Source: Adenanthera pavonina (lineage: Eukaryota > Streptophyta > Magnoliopsida > Fabales > Fabaceae). Taken from it: a stretch of 64,000 nt of DNA. The stretch is taken from NCBI GenBank assembly GCA_026686845.1, contig JAIVEN010000004.1:27250827-27314826 (forward strand). The letters are read 5' to 3'. A model generated the notes under the pieces. The model had not been told where the DNA came from, ran no database searches, and worked only from the letters and a program-made list of their open reading frames with translations. Of the stretch, positions 23,156 to 34,361 are shown piece after piece; the stretch's first letter is position 1; each line of letters starts with the position of its first letter. The translations under genes were made by a program, and so were the position numbers.

Positions 23156-26100
23156 TGTCACACCCAAAAATGCAACACGGATGGCAAGAAAAAAGATGAA
23201 AAAGAAAAGAAATAAATAAAATCGGCTTTTCCACCGGAAGCTGATTCAACAAGAGTTGCCACCACAATTTTAAGGAAAATTTTGGAAAACTAAAAGAAAA
23301 AGGAAAGGATGGTCTGCGAATCAGAGTCGGATTCATGAGTACGATTGTGAGTGGGGAATGTGTTAGGCATCCCCACAACACTTGTTCCTAAGAACGGTTA
23401 CCTTAAGTTGATTATGCAATTTTTATGGCTTTTAAAAATTTATTTTGATTGTGTTTTAATTATTCATATGCAAATATAAATATAAATAAAAAATGAAAAT
23501 ATGAGAAGTTAGGAAACATAAAACAAGAGAAAAATATTATTTATTTACAAGAGCGGACTTGACCCAGAATCAGAGTCTGGGGCTTACGTATCCTATGACA
23601 GGGATCAAAGTCCTCATATTTCAGACTAAAAGGGTTAATATTTTCTATTATATATATATATTTTTTAAAACATAAGTTTATATAAAAAATATTTATCTTT
23701 CTGCAAAGAAAACGGTTTCCAAAATTAGTTGGTGCGTTTTACTTTTGCAAAAGATAGTCTAATTTTCATTCTTTACTCTTATCATTCATTTTTTTTAATC
23801 AATTCCTACAAAGAGATTATATGTTTTTCTTCAATTTAGAAGAGATGATTAAAATTATGTGTGATCTTGAGTATTTTATTTTTAATTTGGAAAGAAAAAA
23901 TTTGAAAACAACTTTATTTTTACAAAATAAAATCAACTAACTTATGTGGTGACTTTATTACTCACAATCTGTTCATTAATACCTAAATGTCTATGGTGAT
24001 GTCACTCGAGGCAAAATGTATTAAAAAACGCTTAAGTATAAAATTGGGGAAAATAAATAATTTTTTATAAATCATTTTTATTTTCTTATTTTATTATAAA
24101 AATGGAAATAAATACGACCATGGTAACATAGTTTTATTTTTAAAAAAAATATTAAAAAGAATTTAAAACATGACTATTACATATTTCTTTTTTACAAAAT
24201 AAAATATGAAAACAACTTTATTTATACAAAATAAAATCAACTAACTTATGTGGTGACTTTATCGCTCACAATCCACTTATTGATACATAAATACCCATGG
24301 TGTTACCGCTCGAGACAAATAGGTTAAAAAGATAAAAGCTTGGAGGAAAATGAATAATTTTTGTTTAAATTGTTTTTATTTTCTTATATTAAATTATAAA
24401 AATGAAAAAGGCAATTGGATTTTTTTTCTTTTTTCTTACCCTTTTTTTATTTTAGTAAAGAAAAGGCCATTGATACCCAACGACATTAAAAATTAAGACA
24501 TAGCTAATATATATATCATGGCAACTCCTCACTTATGGTACAATTGACTAACACCCTATATATACACGGAGACTTAGTCCCTTGTGACCAACTCTAAAGT
24601 GAAGGAAAAAATAAAAGCCAAATTGACTATCCATTAGTACTTGAAAAACCCCTAAACGAAGATTATTAATTTAAACAACATTGATCACTAATTCAAAAAT
24701 CCCATAGAGTGGATGTAAAGATAAATGCTCGTTTAGGTGATTACTTTAATGGGCAAAATAGTAACAACTATGACCCGATCCTATGCATTGAGCTAAAATT
24801 TCCTCATGCCTCTAAATATAGGGACTTTTATAAAACCGCAAGAAATCATATAACCCACTTTTTGGGCAATAAACACAAACACTAACACATATGAGATCAC
24901 ATGAATATGACCTGAAGAATTTCTATTTGAATCAGTCAAACACATGGTCAAGACCTAAAACATATCTCCCAGGGTTCATAGCCCATGGATTACATTCTCA
25001 TATTCTGAATGCTAGACACTAACCAGAAAGCTATATCAACACTGCATAATATTTTGGTACCAAAATAGCAAATAAGACTAAAATGGTTATCCAATACTCT
25101 AATCTTGAAATTGTTAGATAAGTTGGCTTTCTAAGAGGGGGTGAATTGGGAAGATTAAAAATTTTTCTGCAAAACGTCAAGAAAGTAAAGAAAGCAAAGG
25201 GTGATAGTAAAACAAAGTATAAATGAATAAACAACAAAAGTAGTAGTAGGGAAGAGAAGACTCAGATATTTATCCTGGTTCGGCCTCTCAACTTGACCTA
25301 CATCCAGTCCCCAAGTTACCACTTGAGATTTTCCACTATTCTGCAAGAATTCAGTGGGCTTCTTGCAAATGCCACAGTACAACGTTGATGCTCTATTTCT
25401 AGAGCTCACACTTTCGCTCTTTGCACTCTCACTAAGTGTTTTCTCAATCCTTTGTGATATCCCCTCACAAGAAAATCTTTCTTCCAGATGAAGATAAGAT
25501 TGTTTACAATGAATAAACTCTCTTAATTAGAGTGTATATGAAAGTTAAAGTACAAAGAATGAAGTATGTGAGAGTAAAAGACTTTGAGTTGATGATTTTG
25601 CAGAGTTTCAGTATGTACAAAGTAATTTTCGCTACCAACATCTTCAAATGAAGTTCTATTTATAGATTTCTGCCCCAACTATACGTTAGAGACAAAATCT
25701 AGCCGTTAGAGATGTTACCCAATGGTTACTTTGAGAAACTACTCGTTCACCAACCGCATTAAATGCTTCTGATGCTCAAAGTTCGAATTTCAGTTAGTCA
25801 ATAGACGAATTTCGCAGAAACTGAAAGTTACAGCCTTTAACGTTGAACTCTCGAAGTTCGTCTATCATGAAACAAAATTCAAATTTTCATCTTTAAAAAA
25901 TGATTCTATGTTGGAACATACGAATTTTCATGTTGAAAGTCTTTCTATTAAGTGTGAACAGTAATTTTATTTTGCTACAGTGCCTTCAAAATTTGAATTT
26001 TGGAACCCAAAATTTGTCTGTCATATAATTTAATCATGTGTTCATTTTGTGAGGAAACAGAGCAATGACTGGTCAAAACATTAACTCAGCAAATTATGCA

Positions 26101-27149
26101 ATGGCACTTGGATCACTTGAAGGAAGAGAACATGATTGAAAACTTACAGAAAATTACTAAACCAATGACTCTACTACTTGCGTTGGATTTCTCTTATACA
26201 GTAATGGAGGAAGAACTCAGTGACTCGAGTCATTGCTATCTTCACTTCCTATTTTGCTGAATTCGTTCTTGTGACTTCTTCTACAATTTCTTCTCCTCTC
26301 ATGATATTTATCGTTGTTCTCCTCAAATTCAAACCTCCTCCTCGTATGACTTCATTCTGTAATCCCTCACTAAGTCTTTTGCTTCATTTTCACACTCTTT
26401 TTTTTTGTGCTTTTCTCTTTGGCTCTCCTTTCAACACAATTTTCCTCTGCTCCTCTAGGGTTCTTTCTATGTCCAATCCTCCCCTCATTTTTTGTCCTTA
26501 GATCCTTTTATAGTAGCTTTGCAAGTAGCTTCTCGTCCAAAACAGAGCGCGTTGCTGCTTCTTCCTTTCCTTCTCATCCCAATTTCATGCTCGTCCTCAC
26601 TATTGCCTGCAATTTTCCTTCACCTCCACTACTCTGCAGTACTAGGTACGGAGTAGTGGAGGGATTTTGTTGTGTGTCTCTACCCTATACTCTCTGCCTC
26701 TCTCACGCGTGAATCATGGCTGGTCTCTCCCTCTGGTTTAACCTCCCTCATTATCTCTACCTTGAGCCCAAGTCTAGGGCTCTCTCTGCTTTCTCATACC
26801 TAAGCCCTCTATTAGGGCTCAGGGTAATCTCGGGCTTGAGCCCTATTTGGGGGCTCAGGATCACCTTGGGCTGAAATCAGCCCAAGGTTGAATTTTGTCT
26901 TTATTTTTTTTTTGTTTTTTGTTATTTTGGGCCAAATCTTGGCCCAAAGTTTTGTGTTTAGGAAAAGGATTTGGGCCACCAACAATCCCAACCCAGCATT
27001 TCTTCTTCTCTCTCCATTTTTAGGTTTATGAATTTGTCAATTAACTTTAATTAACTTGATTAATTAATTTTTATTTATTATTATTTTTGTTTATATTTTT
27101 TTTTATTTTTTATGTTTTTTAAATGTCAAGACAAAATAGGGTATTCACA
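23156..27149 (-). repeat. 5' LTR of the Tat/Ogre-like element
   Basis: The 3994-bp repeat is the partner of 3293-6924. It differs by many point changes, by about 60 bp present only here (about 26500-26560), and by replacement of the segment equivalent to 5278-5838 with an antisense copia LTR fragment. It should hold the element's promoter, but I cannot place the TATA box or start with confidence. The frames at 26220-26712 are accidental and mirror those in the other LTR. Confidence 0.9.
25112..26022 (-). repeat. Antisense fragment of copia-element LTR
   Basis: It begins TGTTAGATAAGTTGGC, the reverse complement of the copia LTR end (GCCAACT...CTAACA), and follows that LTR in reverse, including the transcribed boundary with its AATTCACCCC block, until about 26022 (AATTTGTCTGTC). 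About 500 bp of the LTR head are missing. There is no target duplication. Compared with the sister LTR, the bases equivalent to 5278-5838 are gone, so insertion and deletion are linked. The 84-codon frame at 25155-25409 belongs to it. Confidence 0.85.
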
Positions 27150-28330
27150 GTGTCTTACTATGGGGAGCTTTGGTGTTATTTGTTAAGAGGAATGATGGTA
27201 GTCTTCGGTTGTTTATTGATTATCGACAATTGAATTAGGTGATAGTTAAGAACAAATATCCTCTGCCTAGAACTGATGATTTGATTGATTAGTTGGCCTG
27301 TGCATTGGTGTTTTCAAAAATTGATTTGAGGTCTGGTTATCGTCAACTCAGATTATGTGTGGAAGACATGCCTAAAACAGCTTTTTGGACTCATTATGGT
27401 CATTATGAGCTTTTGGTGATGCCATTCAGGTTGACCAATGCTCCTGCAATTTTTATGGATTATATGAATAGAGTGTTTTGACTATACCTGGACAAGTTTG
27501 TGATGGTATTCATTGATGACATCTTGATATACTCTAGAAATAAGGAGGAACATGAATCGCATCTTCGCATTGTGTTGCGAGACCATAAATTGTATGTCAA
27601 ACTAAGTAAATGTGAGTTTTGGCTTATGGAAGTGAAATTTTTTGTCATGTTTTGGCAGATAGTGTGGTGGTAAAGCCAAATAAGGTGGATGCAGCATTGA
27701 ACTGGGAAAGGCCTCAACTAGTTACTAAAATTTGTAGTTTCTTGGGATTAGCTGGCTATTACAGAAGATTTATTAAGGGATTCTCTCAGCTTTCCGTACC
27801 ACTAATAAGGCTAACTCATAAGGACCGATCTTTCATTTGGGACAACAAGTGTGAGAGAGCATTCCAAGAGCTGAAACTTCATTTGACTTCCACCCCAGTG
27901 TTGATTATCCACAACCCATATGAGTCATTCACATTCTACACTAATGCATCTAAGAAGGACCTGGGGTGTGTGTTAATATAGCAGGGGGGAATAGTAGCTT
28001 GTGCCTCGTGATAATTGAAATTTCATGAAGAGAATTATCCTACTCATGACCTTGAGCTGGTAGCTCTGGCGTTTGCCTTAAATATGGAGACAATATCTTT
28101 ATGGTGCACAGTTTGAGGTATTCAGTGACCATAAGAGTTTGAAGTGTATTTTTTCATCAAAATGAGTTAAATACGAGGTAGAGGTGTTGGATGGAATTTT
28201 TAAACAACTATAATTTTTCTCTCGAGTGTCATCCTGGGAAGGCCAATATAGTGGCGGATGCTTTAAGTATGAAGTCTATTCATGTGGCTACAATGATGAT
28301 GAGGGAGCAATAGTTGATAGAAAGTTTGGG
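27150..28330 (+). pseudogene. Tekay-like RT and RNase H (part 2)
   Basis: This continues the domain cut at 3292. Blocks in order: WGALVLFVKRNDGSLRLFID, FSKIDLRSGYRQLRL (catalytic Asp), YELLVMPFRLTNAPAIFMDY, FIDDILIYS (active site), LSKCEFWL, FLGLAGYYRRFIKGFSQL, CERAFQELKLHLTSTPVLI, then RNase H with FYTNASKKDLGCVL, EENYPTHDLELVAL and a remnant of SDHKSLK. In relatives the RNase H start is Y-x-D-A-S; here the Asp reads Asn, so a catalytic residue is lost. There is a 9-base deletion in LRIVL-RDHKL, a frameshift near 27640, and at least six stops. Confidence 0.9.
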
Positions 28331-28560
28331 GAATTTACGTTTATCCATCTTGGTGCAACTAGGAGTTCTAGTTGTGGGATCTGTGTCAAGTGATCTGTTG
28401 AGAGATATTCATTTCCACAATTGGAGGATAAATATCTTCTAAGCATTCACGAGTAGATTGAAATAGTAGAGACTTGAGATTTTGATGTCTTTGAAGATAG
28501 TATTAACCAATATCGTGGTCAAATTTGTGTGACAAATGTTGTGGGGCTAGGAGAAATTAT
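28331..28560 (+). other. Decayed link between RNase H and integrase (Tekay-like)
   Basis: A short stretch with broken frames. It still shows traces typical of this lineage (LRLSILVQLGV-like and GQICVTNVVGLGEIILKEAHK). No separate gene is present. Confidence 0.5.
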
Positions 28561-29400
28561 TTTAAAGGAAGCTCATAAGAGCAGGTACACCATTCACCTA
28601 GGCACTACTAAAATATACCAGGATTTGAAGTAAGGGTATTGGTGGCTAAGTATGAAAAAGGATATTATGGAGTATGTGGCACGATGTTTGGTTTGTCAAC
28701 AAGTGAAAAAAGGGCATCAACTACTAGAGGGATTATTGCAACCTCTGGAAATCCTAGGGTGGAAATGGGACAGTAAGTCCATGGATTTTGTAATAGGGCT
28801 ACTAAGAACTTCTTCAAGACATGATGCAATATGGGCAATTATTGATAGAATAACGAAGTCGGCCAATTTCCTGCCAATTCGAGAGACTATCACAATGGAG
28901 AAACTAGCTTGATTGTATGTGAATGAGATTATAAGAGTGCATGGAGTCCCAAAAAGTATTATGTTAGATAAAGACTCACGGTTTAGGTCAAAGTTATGGA
29001 GGTCCCTTCAAGAGGCTATGGGGATAAAATTGAATTTCAGCACTGCTTATTATCCTCAATCCGATGGGAAAATGGAGAGGACCATACAAACTCTAGAAGA
29101 CATGTTGCAAGCATTTGTTTTGAAGCAAAAGGGCAATTAGGAAAAGAATTTCCCAATGATCAATTTTTCCTATAATAACAACTATCACTCTAGTTTGCAA
29201 ATGGCCCCATATGAAACTTTATATGGTAGAAAGTATTGGTCACCTTTGTGTTGGGTTGAGCTTGGAGAGAGGAGTTTGTTGGCTCTAGATATGGTTGATC
29301 AAACCACTCGGTAAATAGAAAGTATTTGACAAAAGCTACTAACTGCTCAAAATCTTCAAAAGAGTTACATTCATCGAAGGAGGGAACCCTTGGAGTTTAA
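28561..29400 (+). pseudogene. Tekay-like integrase
   Basis: The translation shows the HHCC zinc finger (KEAHKSRYTIHLGTTKIYQDL, then YVARCLVCQQVKKGHQ). The core follows, with its three acidic residues in SMDFVIGL (Asp), MLDKDSRFRS (Asp) and SDGKMERTIQTLEDML (Glu), then NYHSSLQMAPYETLYGRK. All three catalytic residues survive. Stops near 28631, 28910 and 29138 and others make it non-functional. The enzyme would insert cDNA into chromatin. Confidence 0.9.
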
Positions 29401-29864
29401 TGTTAGAGACTATGTGTTCATAAAGGTCACTCCAACTACGGGCATTGGGAGGCCAATTCAAGAAAAGAAGCTCACTCAATGGTATATGAGTCTATTCTAA
29501 ATTCTAGACCAGATTGAGTCAGTGGCGTATCGAGTAGCGCTACTGCCTAATCTTGTAGGGTTGCATGATGTATTCCATGTGTCCCAACTCAAGAAGTATT
29601 ATCTTGATTCATCTCACATTATAGAAAATGAGGAGGTTCAATTACGGTAGGATCTGACTTTTAAGGTTAAGTCAAAGGGGATTATTGACACTAAGGTGTA
29701 GCAGCTAACAAACAAGACCATCAAGTGGAAGTATTATGGAATGGTTTCATATCAAGCTATGCTATGTGGGAGATAGAGGAATCTATACGAAAAAGGTACT
29801 CTTATCTTTTGCTTGTGGTAAGTGCATTTAAATTTTGAGGACAAAAATTTTTATGAGGGGAGGA
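29401..29864 (+). pseudogene. Tekay-like integrase C-terminus / chromodomain region and PPT
   Basis: Blocks include VRDYVFIKVTPTTGIGRPI, YRVALLPNLVGLHDVFHVSQ and LKKYYLDSSHIIENEEVQL, the signature preceding the chromodomain that defines chromoviruses. A chromodomain remnant follows (LTNKTIKWKYYG; family VKWxG), in broken frames. FEDKNF precedes GAGGGGAGGA (29855-29864), a purine tract right before the LTR start TGTAACAATCC. Confidence 0.82.
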
Positions 29865-30422
29865 TGTAACAATCCTCAAACTATTGTATTGGACTTATCC
29901 CTAACCTAATGGAGAATATACCTTTTTAACTATGCAGCATCTGAGGGACTGAAACCGTAGGAAGGACCAAAGGATAAAAAATTTGGAAAAAAAAAAGAAA
30001 TAGAGGAGACTCTCACCATAGAGGGCTACAGTGGCACCGTGGCAAGAGATGTTGGATTTCTAAAGTTGGACTAAGTTAGAGAGAACTCACACCATAGTGA
30101 GCTTATTTGCCACCACGATGCTAATCACAAAATCTAAATAAATTAAAGCGCAAACCAGTCAATGGAAGAAGAAGAATTTAGAGAAGATACGATGGAGCTC
30201 TGCTAGAGTTCATGGATTTTGACCTTAGGGCTCAATTTTTGGACCTAGAACATTCAAATCTTGATTGGTAAGTTCTTCATCATTCCACCTCTTTTCACTA
30301 TTCATTTTTTGATGAAAATTCATAGGGGTATGATGGATCTCGATTTAGTTGAGGTTCCCATCGATTACAATGCTTATAAATGAGTTATTGAAGTGTTATT
30401 TGGTGTTTCTAAGGCTTGGGTA
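29865..30422 (+). repeat. Tekay-like 3' LTR, left part
   Basis: It begins TGTAACAATCCTCAAAC immediately after the polypurine tract. It is cut at 30422 by the copia element and continues at 42179. The bases at the break (CTTGGGTA|TG...) and after the element (GGTATGAG) rejoin naturally. The matching 5' LTR is not in the window. Confidence 0.82.
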
Positions 30423-32057
30423 TGTTGAATCAAGAAGTTTTGATAATTCTAAATCAACCTTCAAGAGCTTGAAATAAAGATATCAAAGGTGCACAAAAAG
30501 CTCAAGAGAAGAAATCCTGGAGAAATCAGTGCAAAGATTCATGTAGGATGATTAAAAATGTTTTGATTTGAGTAAAAGACTTTGATTTGGTGAAAAGATG
30601 TTTTAAAACCTTAATTCTATGTTAAATCATGGAATATTTGAAAAACACCCACCAACAGACGAAGTTTGAAAGGTTTATATTAAACTGTCATCTTGGAAAT
30701 TCGAACTATGACTTTGGAAATTCGAATTTCTTACTGAAACTGAACAAGTCTGAAGAGATACCTCTCTGACAGACGAATTTTGATAAGTGTCTGAAAGGAG
30801 CTTTAAGCAACAGACGAACTTTGTGTGTTGAAAATTCGAATTTCAGACAAAATAAAACTTATAAAAACTAAAGAAATTCATCTGAAATTATGTCAAAGTT
30901 CATCTGAAACTAAGTTTAGATTGGATTTCAAAATTGCTCACTGACAGACGAACTTTGAACATGAAAATTTGAATTTCAGAAACTAAGCTTGTGAGTCTGT
31001 TAAAGTGATATGTTGACATACGGATGACAGTATTTATAAATTCAAATTTTGAAGTTAGTCTGAAAAGAAGTCTCTCTGACAGACGAACTTTGACATTTGA
31101 AAATTCAAACTTTGAATCACATGAACTACAATGCCTTACAAACCAGTTACGGACAGACGAATTTTGAGGTTCCAAAATTCAAATTTTGAAGGCACTGTAG
31201 CAAATTGAAAATACTGTTCACACTTAATAGAAAAACTTTCCACTTGAAAATTCGTATGTCACAACATAAAAACATTTTCCAAACATCAAAATTCGAATTT
31301 CACTTCATGACAGACGAACTTCGGGCTTTCAACGTTGAAGTTGTTACCTTCGGTTTATGTGAAATTTGTCTATTGACCAACCAAAATTTGAATTTCAGTA
31401 TGTCAGAAGCATTAAATGCGGTTGGATAAATAGTTTTTCAGAGTAACCGTTGGATAACTTCTCCAACGGATAGATTTTATCTCTAACGGATATTTGAGAC
31501 CTAAATCTATAAATATAACATCATTTGAAGTTGTGGGTAACGATTTTAACTTTGTATATACTGAAACTCTATCAAATCATCTACTCAAAGTTTCTTACTC
31601 TCTCACTTCAATATTCTGTACTTCAACTTTCATATTCACTCTATTTAAGAGAGTTTAATCTTTGTAATCAATCTTATCTTCATCTGGAAGATAGATTTTC
31701 TTGTGAGGGGACATCACAAGGGATTGGGGAGCACTTTGTAAGAGTGCACAGAGAGATAGAGTGAGCTCTAGAAACAGAGCAACATCTTTGTACTAAGGCA
31801 TTTGCAAGAAGCCCACGGAATTCTTGCAGAATAGTTGAAAATCTCAAGTGGTGACTTGGGGACTGGACGTAGGTCAAGTGGAGAGACCGAACTAGGATAA
31901 ATTACTGAGTCTTCTTCTCTTGACTGCCACCTTTACAGTTATTTGTTTATACTCTGTTTTACCATTATATATTGCTTTCTTCACCTTCGTGATATTTTGC
32001 AGAAAAGTTTTAATCTTCCCAATTCACCCCCGTCTTGGGAAGCCAGCTAATTTAACA
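30423..32057 (+). repeat. 5' LTR of the copia element
   Basis: 1635 bp, nearly identical to 40541-42178; I count five differences in the first 95 bases, so insertion was not very recent. It contains seven exact ACAGACGAA words (30655, 30769, 30810, 30944, 31079, 31153, 31310) and many AAATTCGAATTT-like palindromes. A probable core promoter and transcript leader lie near 31505-31680 (CTATAAATATAAC at about 31508). No gene; frames at 30900-31877 are spurious. Confidence 0.92.
31507..31520 (+). promoter_or_regulatory. Candidate TATA box of the copia LTR
   Basis: TCTATAAATATAAC near 31507, repeated at 41627 in the 3' LTR and, as ATATATAAATAGAAC, in the solo LTR (about 46318). It is the best TATA-like site in the LTR and precedes the conserved stretch that would be the R region. 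Position and conservation are seen; function is inferred. Confidence 0.55.
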
Positions 32058-32059
32058 AG

Positions 32060-32073
32060 TGGCATCAGAGCCC
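32060..32073 (+). promoter_or_regulatory. Primer-binding site (initiator tRNA-Met type)
   Basis: TGGCATCAGAGCCC lies two bases after the 5' LTR end. Plant copia elements usually carry TGGTATCAGAGC, complementary to initiator tRNA-Met; this copy has one change (T to C). Confidence 0.88.
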
Positions 32074-32112
32074 GAATTCCCAATCAAAGGATCTCACAGT
32101 CTGAGAATTAAA

Positions 32113-33893
32113 ATGGTTGGCTTTGGAGAAAGTATATTACTAGAAGGCAACAACACAAATAGACCACCTGGCTTCAGTGGAGAACACTATGGGTACTAGA
32201 AGATGAGGATGCAAATCTATCTCTAATCAATTGATCTGGACATCTGGTCAGTCATTCAGAAGGGAGATTTTGTCCCAATGGCTTTGGAAGATGATGGAAA
32301 ATATAGAGAGATGCCAGAAGCTGAATGGAATGAGAAAGATAGAAGAAGAGTCTTGCTGAATTTCAAGGCAAAACACTGTCTAGTCAGTGCTTTGAATCAA
32401 GACAAATTCTACAGAGTCTCCCAATACTCCACTGCCAAGGAAATGTGGGACACCCTGCAAATTGCTCATGAAGGAACAACTGGAGTCAGGAAAAATAAAC
32501 TAAATACATGCATAGGAGAATATAAAAGCTTCAGAATGGCTAAAGGAGAGAATGTAAAAGAGCTACAGAAAAGATTCACCCTCATTGTGAATCAACTGAA
32601 GAGCCTGAGAAAGGAGTACACTCAAACAGAGAAAGTCAGAAAGATACTTAGAGCTCTCCCTCTGGAATGGCAACCTAAAGTAACCGCAATAGAGGAAGCC
32701 AGAGGAGAATCAATGGCCTCTGTAGCAGCCTCGAGGAGTATAAAGGAAAAATGAAAGCTCTCAAGGAAGCTGGACAAGACAGAAAGAAGAAAGGCTTTGC
32801 TCTCAAAGTTGCTGAAGAAAAGGAAGAAGAATCTGACAATGGAGAGGAACTTGATGAAGAAACTCTGGCTATGATGGTCAGAAAATTTGGAAGATTCTAC
32901 AGTAAGAAGAGAAACAAGAAAATTTTCAAGAAATGAGCAGCTGGAGATAGCAAGAGGGAAACAAAAGAACCTATCACTTGCTATGAATGAAAAAAGCAGG
33001 GACATATCAAATGGGAGTGTCCATAATTTCTCAAGAAGCAAGAAAAAGAAAAGAAAGCTACAGACAAAGGCAAGAAGAAAAGAGCTTACATCTCATCAAT
33101 ATGGGTAACAGCTCAGATAAAGAAGAAGATGATAAAGATGAAGTTGCCAACATTTGTCTCATGGCACTTGCCTCTGAAGAAGCTGAAATCCCATGTAGCA
33201 GTGATCAAGAAGATAAGGTATATGAATCTGAACCTTCCTATTCTGAATTACTGGATGCATTTCATGAACTGCATGATGAGTTTGTTAAGATTGCTAAAGA
33301 ATTGAAGCAAGCTAAGAAAAAGATTAACAAACTAGAATCTCAATGCAACATTTCTGAAATTGCTTCTCTATCTATTACTGAATCTGTTTGCCATAAATCA
33401 TGCATTGAACTAAAGCAAACCAATGAATATCTAGTGAAAAGCATGTCTAGGCTTACTAGAGATAAAGATATGTTGTTTGCTTTAATGGGAAGTCAAAGAA
33501 TATCACAAGGAAAAGCTGGACTTAGCTATGATCCTTGTACTGTAAAAGAAAAGATTAGGAAGAAAAATCAGAATGTGTGCATAAGACATTTTGTGCATGC
33601 TGATGGAAATAGAAAGAAAGATCATATGTCACATCACATTGAATCATATAATCAACCAAGGCATGCTAAACAAAAATATTATCTGCATTGTTTTCTTCCT
33701 TCTTCTCAATCCAGCAGTCCCTTTACCACCGTCACTTCTGTAACAAAAAGGGACATATTTCTAGCTCATGTGCTTTAAAGAAAAATAGACTTGACAGGAA
33801 GGTTAAATGGGTTCCCAAAGATACATCTGTATCTAGGGAAAAGACCACTGACAAAAGAGGACCCAAGCAAATTTGGGTACCTAAAAAGAAAAC
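32113..33893 (+). pseudogene. Copia gag (UBN2-type) with two zinc knuckles
   Basis: The likely start is ATG 32113 (MVGFGESILLEGNN...). The gag domain shows PPGFSGEHYGY, WNEKDRRRVLLNFKAK, KEMWDTLQIAHEGT, ENVKELQKRFTLIVNQLKSL and LRALPLEWQPKVTAIEEA, a UBN2/copia capsid. A frameshift near 32740 leads into EEYKGKMKALKEA. The first CCHC knuckle (about 32973-33014) has lost its second Cys to a TGA. After an acidic coiled-coil spacer (33100-33500) a second knuckle (about 33730-33770) has Arg for its first Cys, then NKKGHISSSC. Early stops near 32197 and 32224 also disable it. Confidence 0.88.
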
Positions 33894-34361
33894 ATGAACT
33901 TTATTTTGCAGGTCTATCTCAAAGCTAGAAAGAACAATAAATGGTACATAGACAGTGCCTGCTCAAGTCACATGACCGGTAATAAGGAGAAGTTCATCAC
34001 CCTTAGAGACAAGAAAGGAGAAAAGGTGACCTTTGGAGGTGATCAGTATGGCAGAATAGTTGGCATTGGCATTATGGGCAAGAATCCTGAAACATCCATT
34101 GAAGAGGTGCTATTTGTGATAGGCCTCAACCACAATCTGCTGAGTGTGAGCCAAACATGTGACAAAGGAAACTGGGTACTGTTTGACTTAAAATTCTGCC
34201 TAGTCATCAGAAAAAGTGATCACAAAGTAATCCTCAAAGCTCAAAGGGATGGTAACTGCTATACTATTAATCTTGATGAACTTCCTCCCTTAGATTATGT
34301 TTGCTTGATTAGTCAGGATAATGATAGTTAGCTATGTCATAGAAGATTAGCTCATGTTAAC
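33894..34361 (+). pseudogene. Copia protease and GAG-pre-integrase domain
   Basis: KWYIDSACSSHMTG is the copia protease active site (D-S-A-C-S-x-H-M-T), followed by GGDQYGRIVGIG and LNHNLLSVSQTCDKG, standard for this domain. The pre-integrase segment ends NLDELPP, and then a TAG at 34329-34331 stands where the family has a Trp before the H-R-R-L-A-H zinc-binding block. The protease cleaves the polyprotein. The active-site Asp and Ser are intact. The open stretch runs 145 codons. Confidence 0.88.

Larger units (their letters stand above)
3293..27149 (-). mobile_element. Tat/Ogre-like Ty3/gypsy retrotransposon, 23.9 kb, nearly complete
   Basis: Both outer ends are TG...CA, and the 5-bp duplication GTGTC is perfect. 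On the minus strand the order is 5' LTR (23156-27149), primer site, ORF1 with a DUF7745-like motif and coiled coil, gag, protease, RT, RNase H, a second RNase H, integrase, a long 3' non-coding region with a minisatellite, and 3' LTR (3293-6924). Very large size, an ORF ahead of gag, a duplicated RNase H and 3' tandem repeats are known traits of the Tat lineage that includes Ogre. All genes carry stops and frameshifts, so it is non-autonomous now. Later guests are a family-I solo LTR (10439-13725) and an antisense copia LTR piece (25112-26022). Confidence 0.9.

Noticed and set aside
22989..23381. 130-codon minus-strand frame
   Set aside because: Spans the LTR edge and primer-binding site of the Tat element, so it cannot be a separate gene.
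31205..31764. Paired small frames in the copia LTRs (also 41323-41886)
   Set aside because: They occur in both LTRs simply because the LTRs are near-identical; they differ by frameshifts and have no domain.
32622..33041. 139-codon minus-strand frame
   Set aside because: Antisense shadow of the copia gag coiled-coil region.
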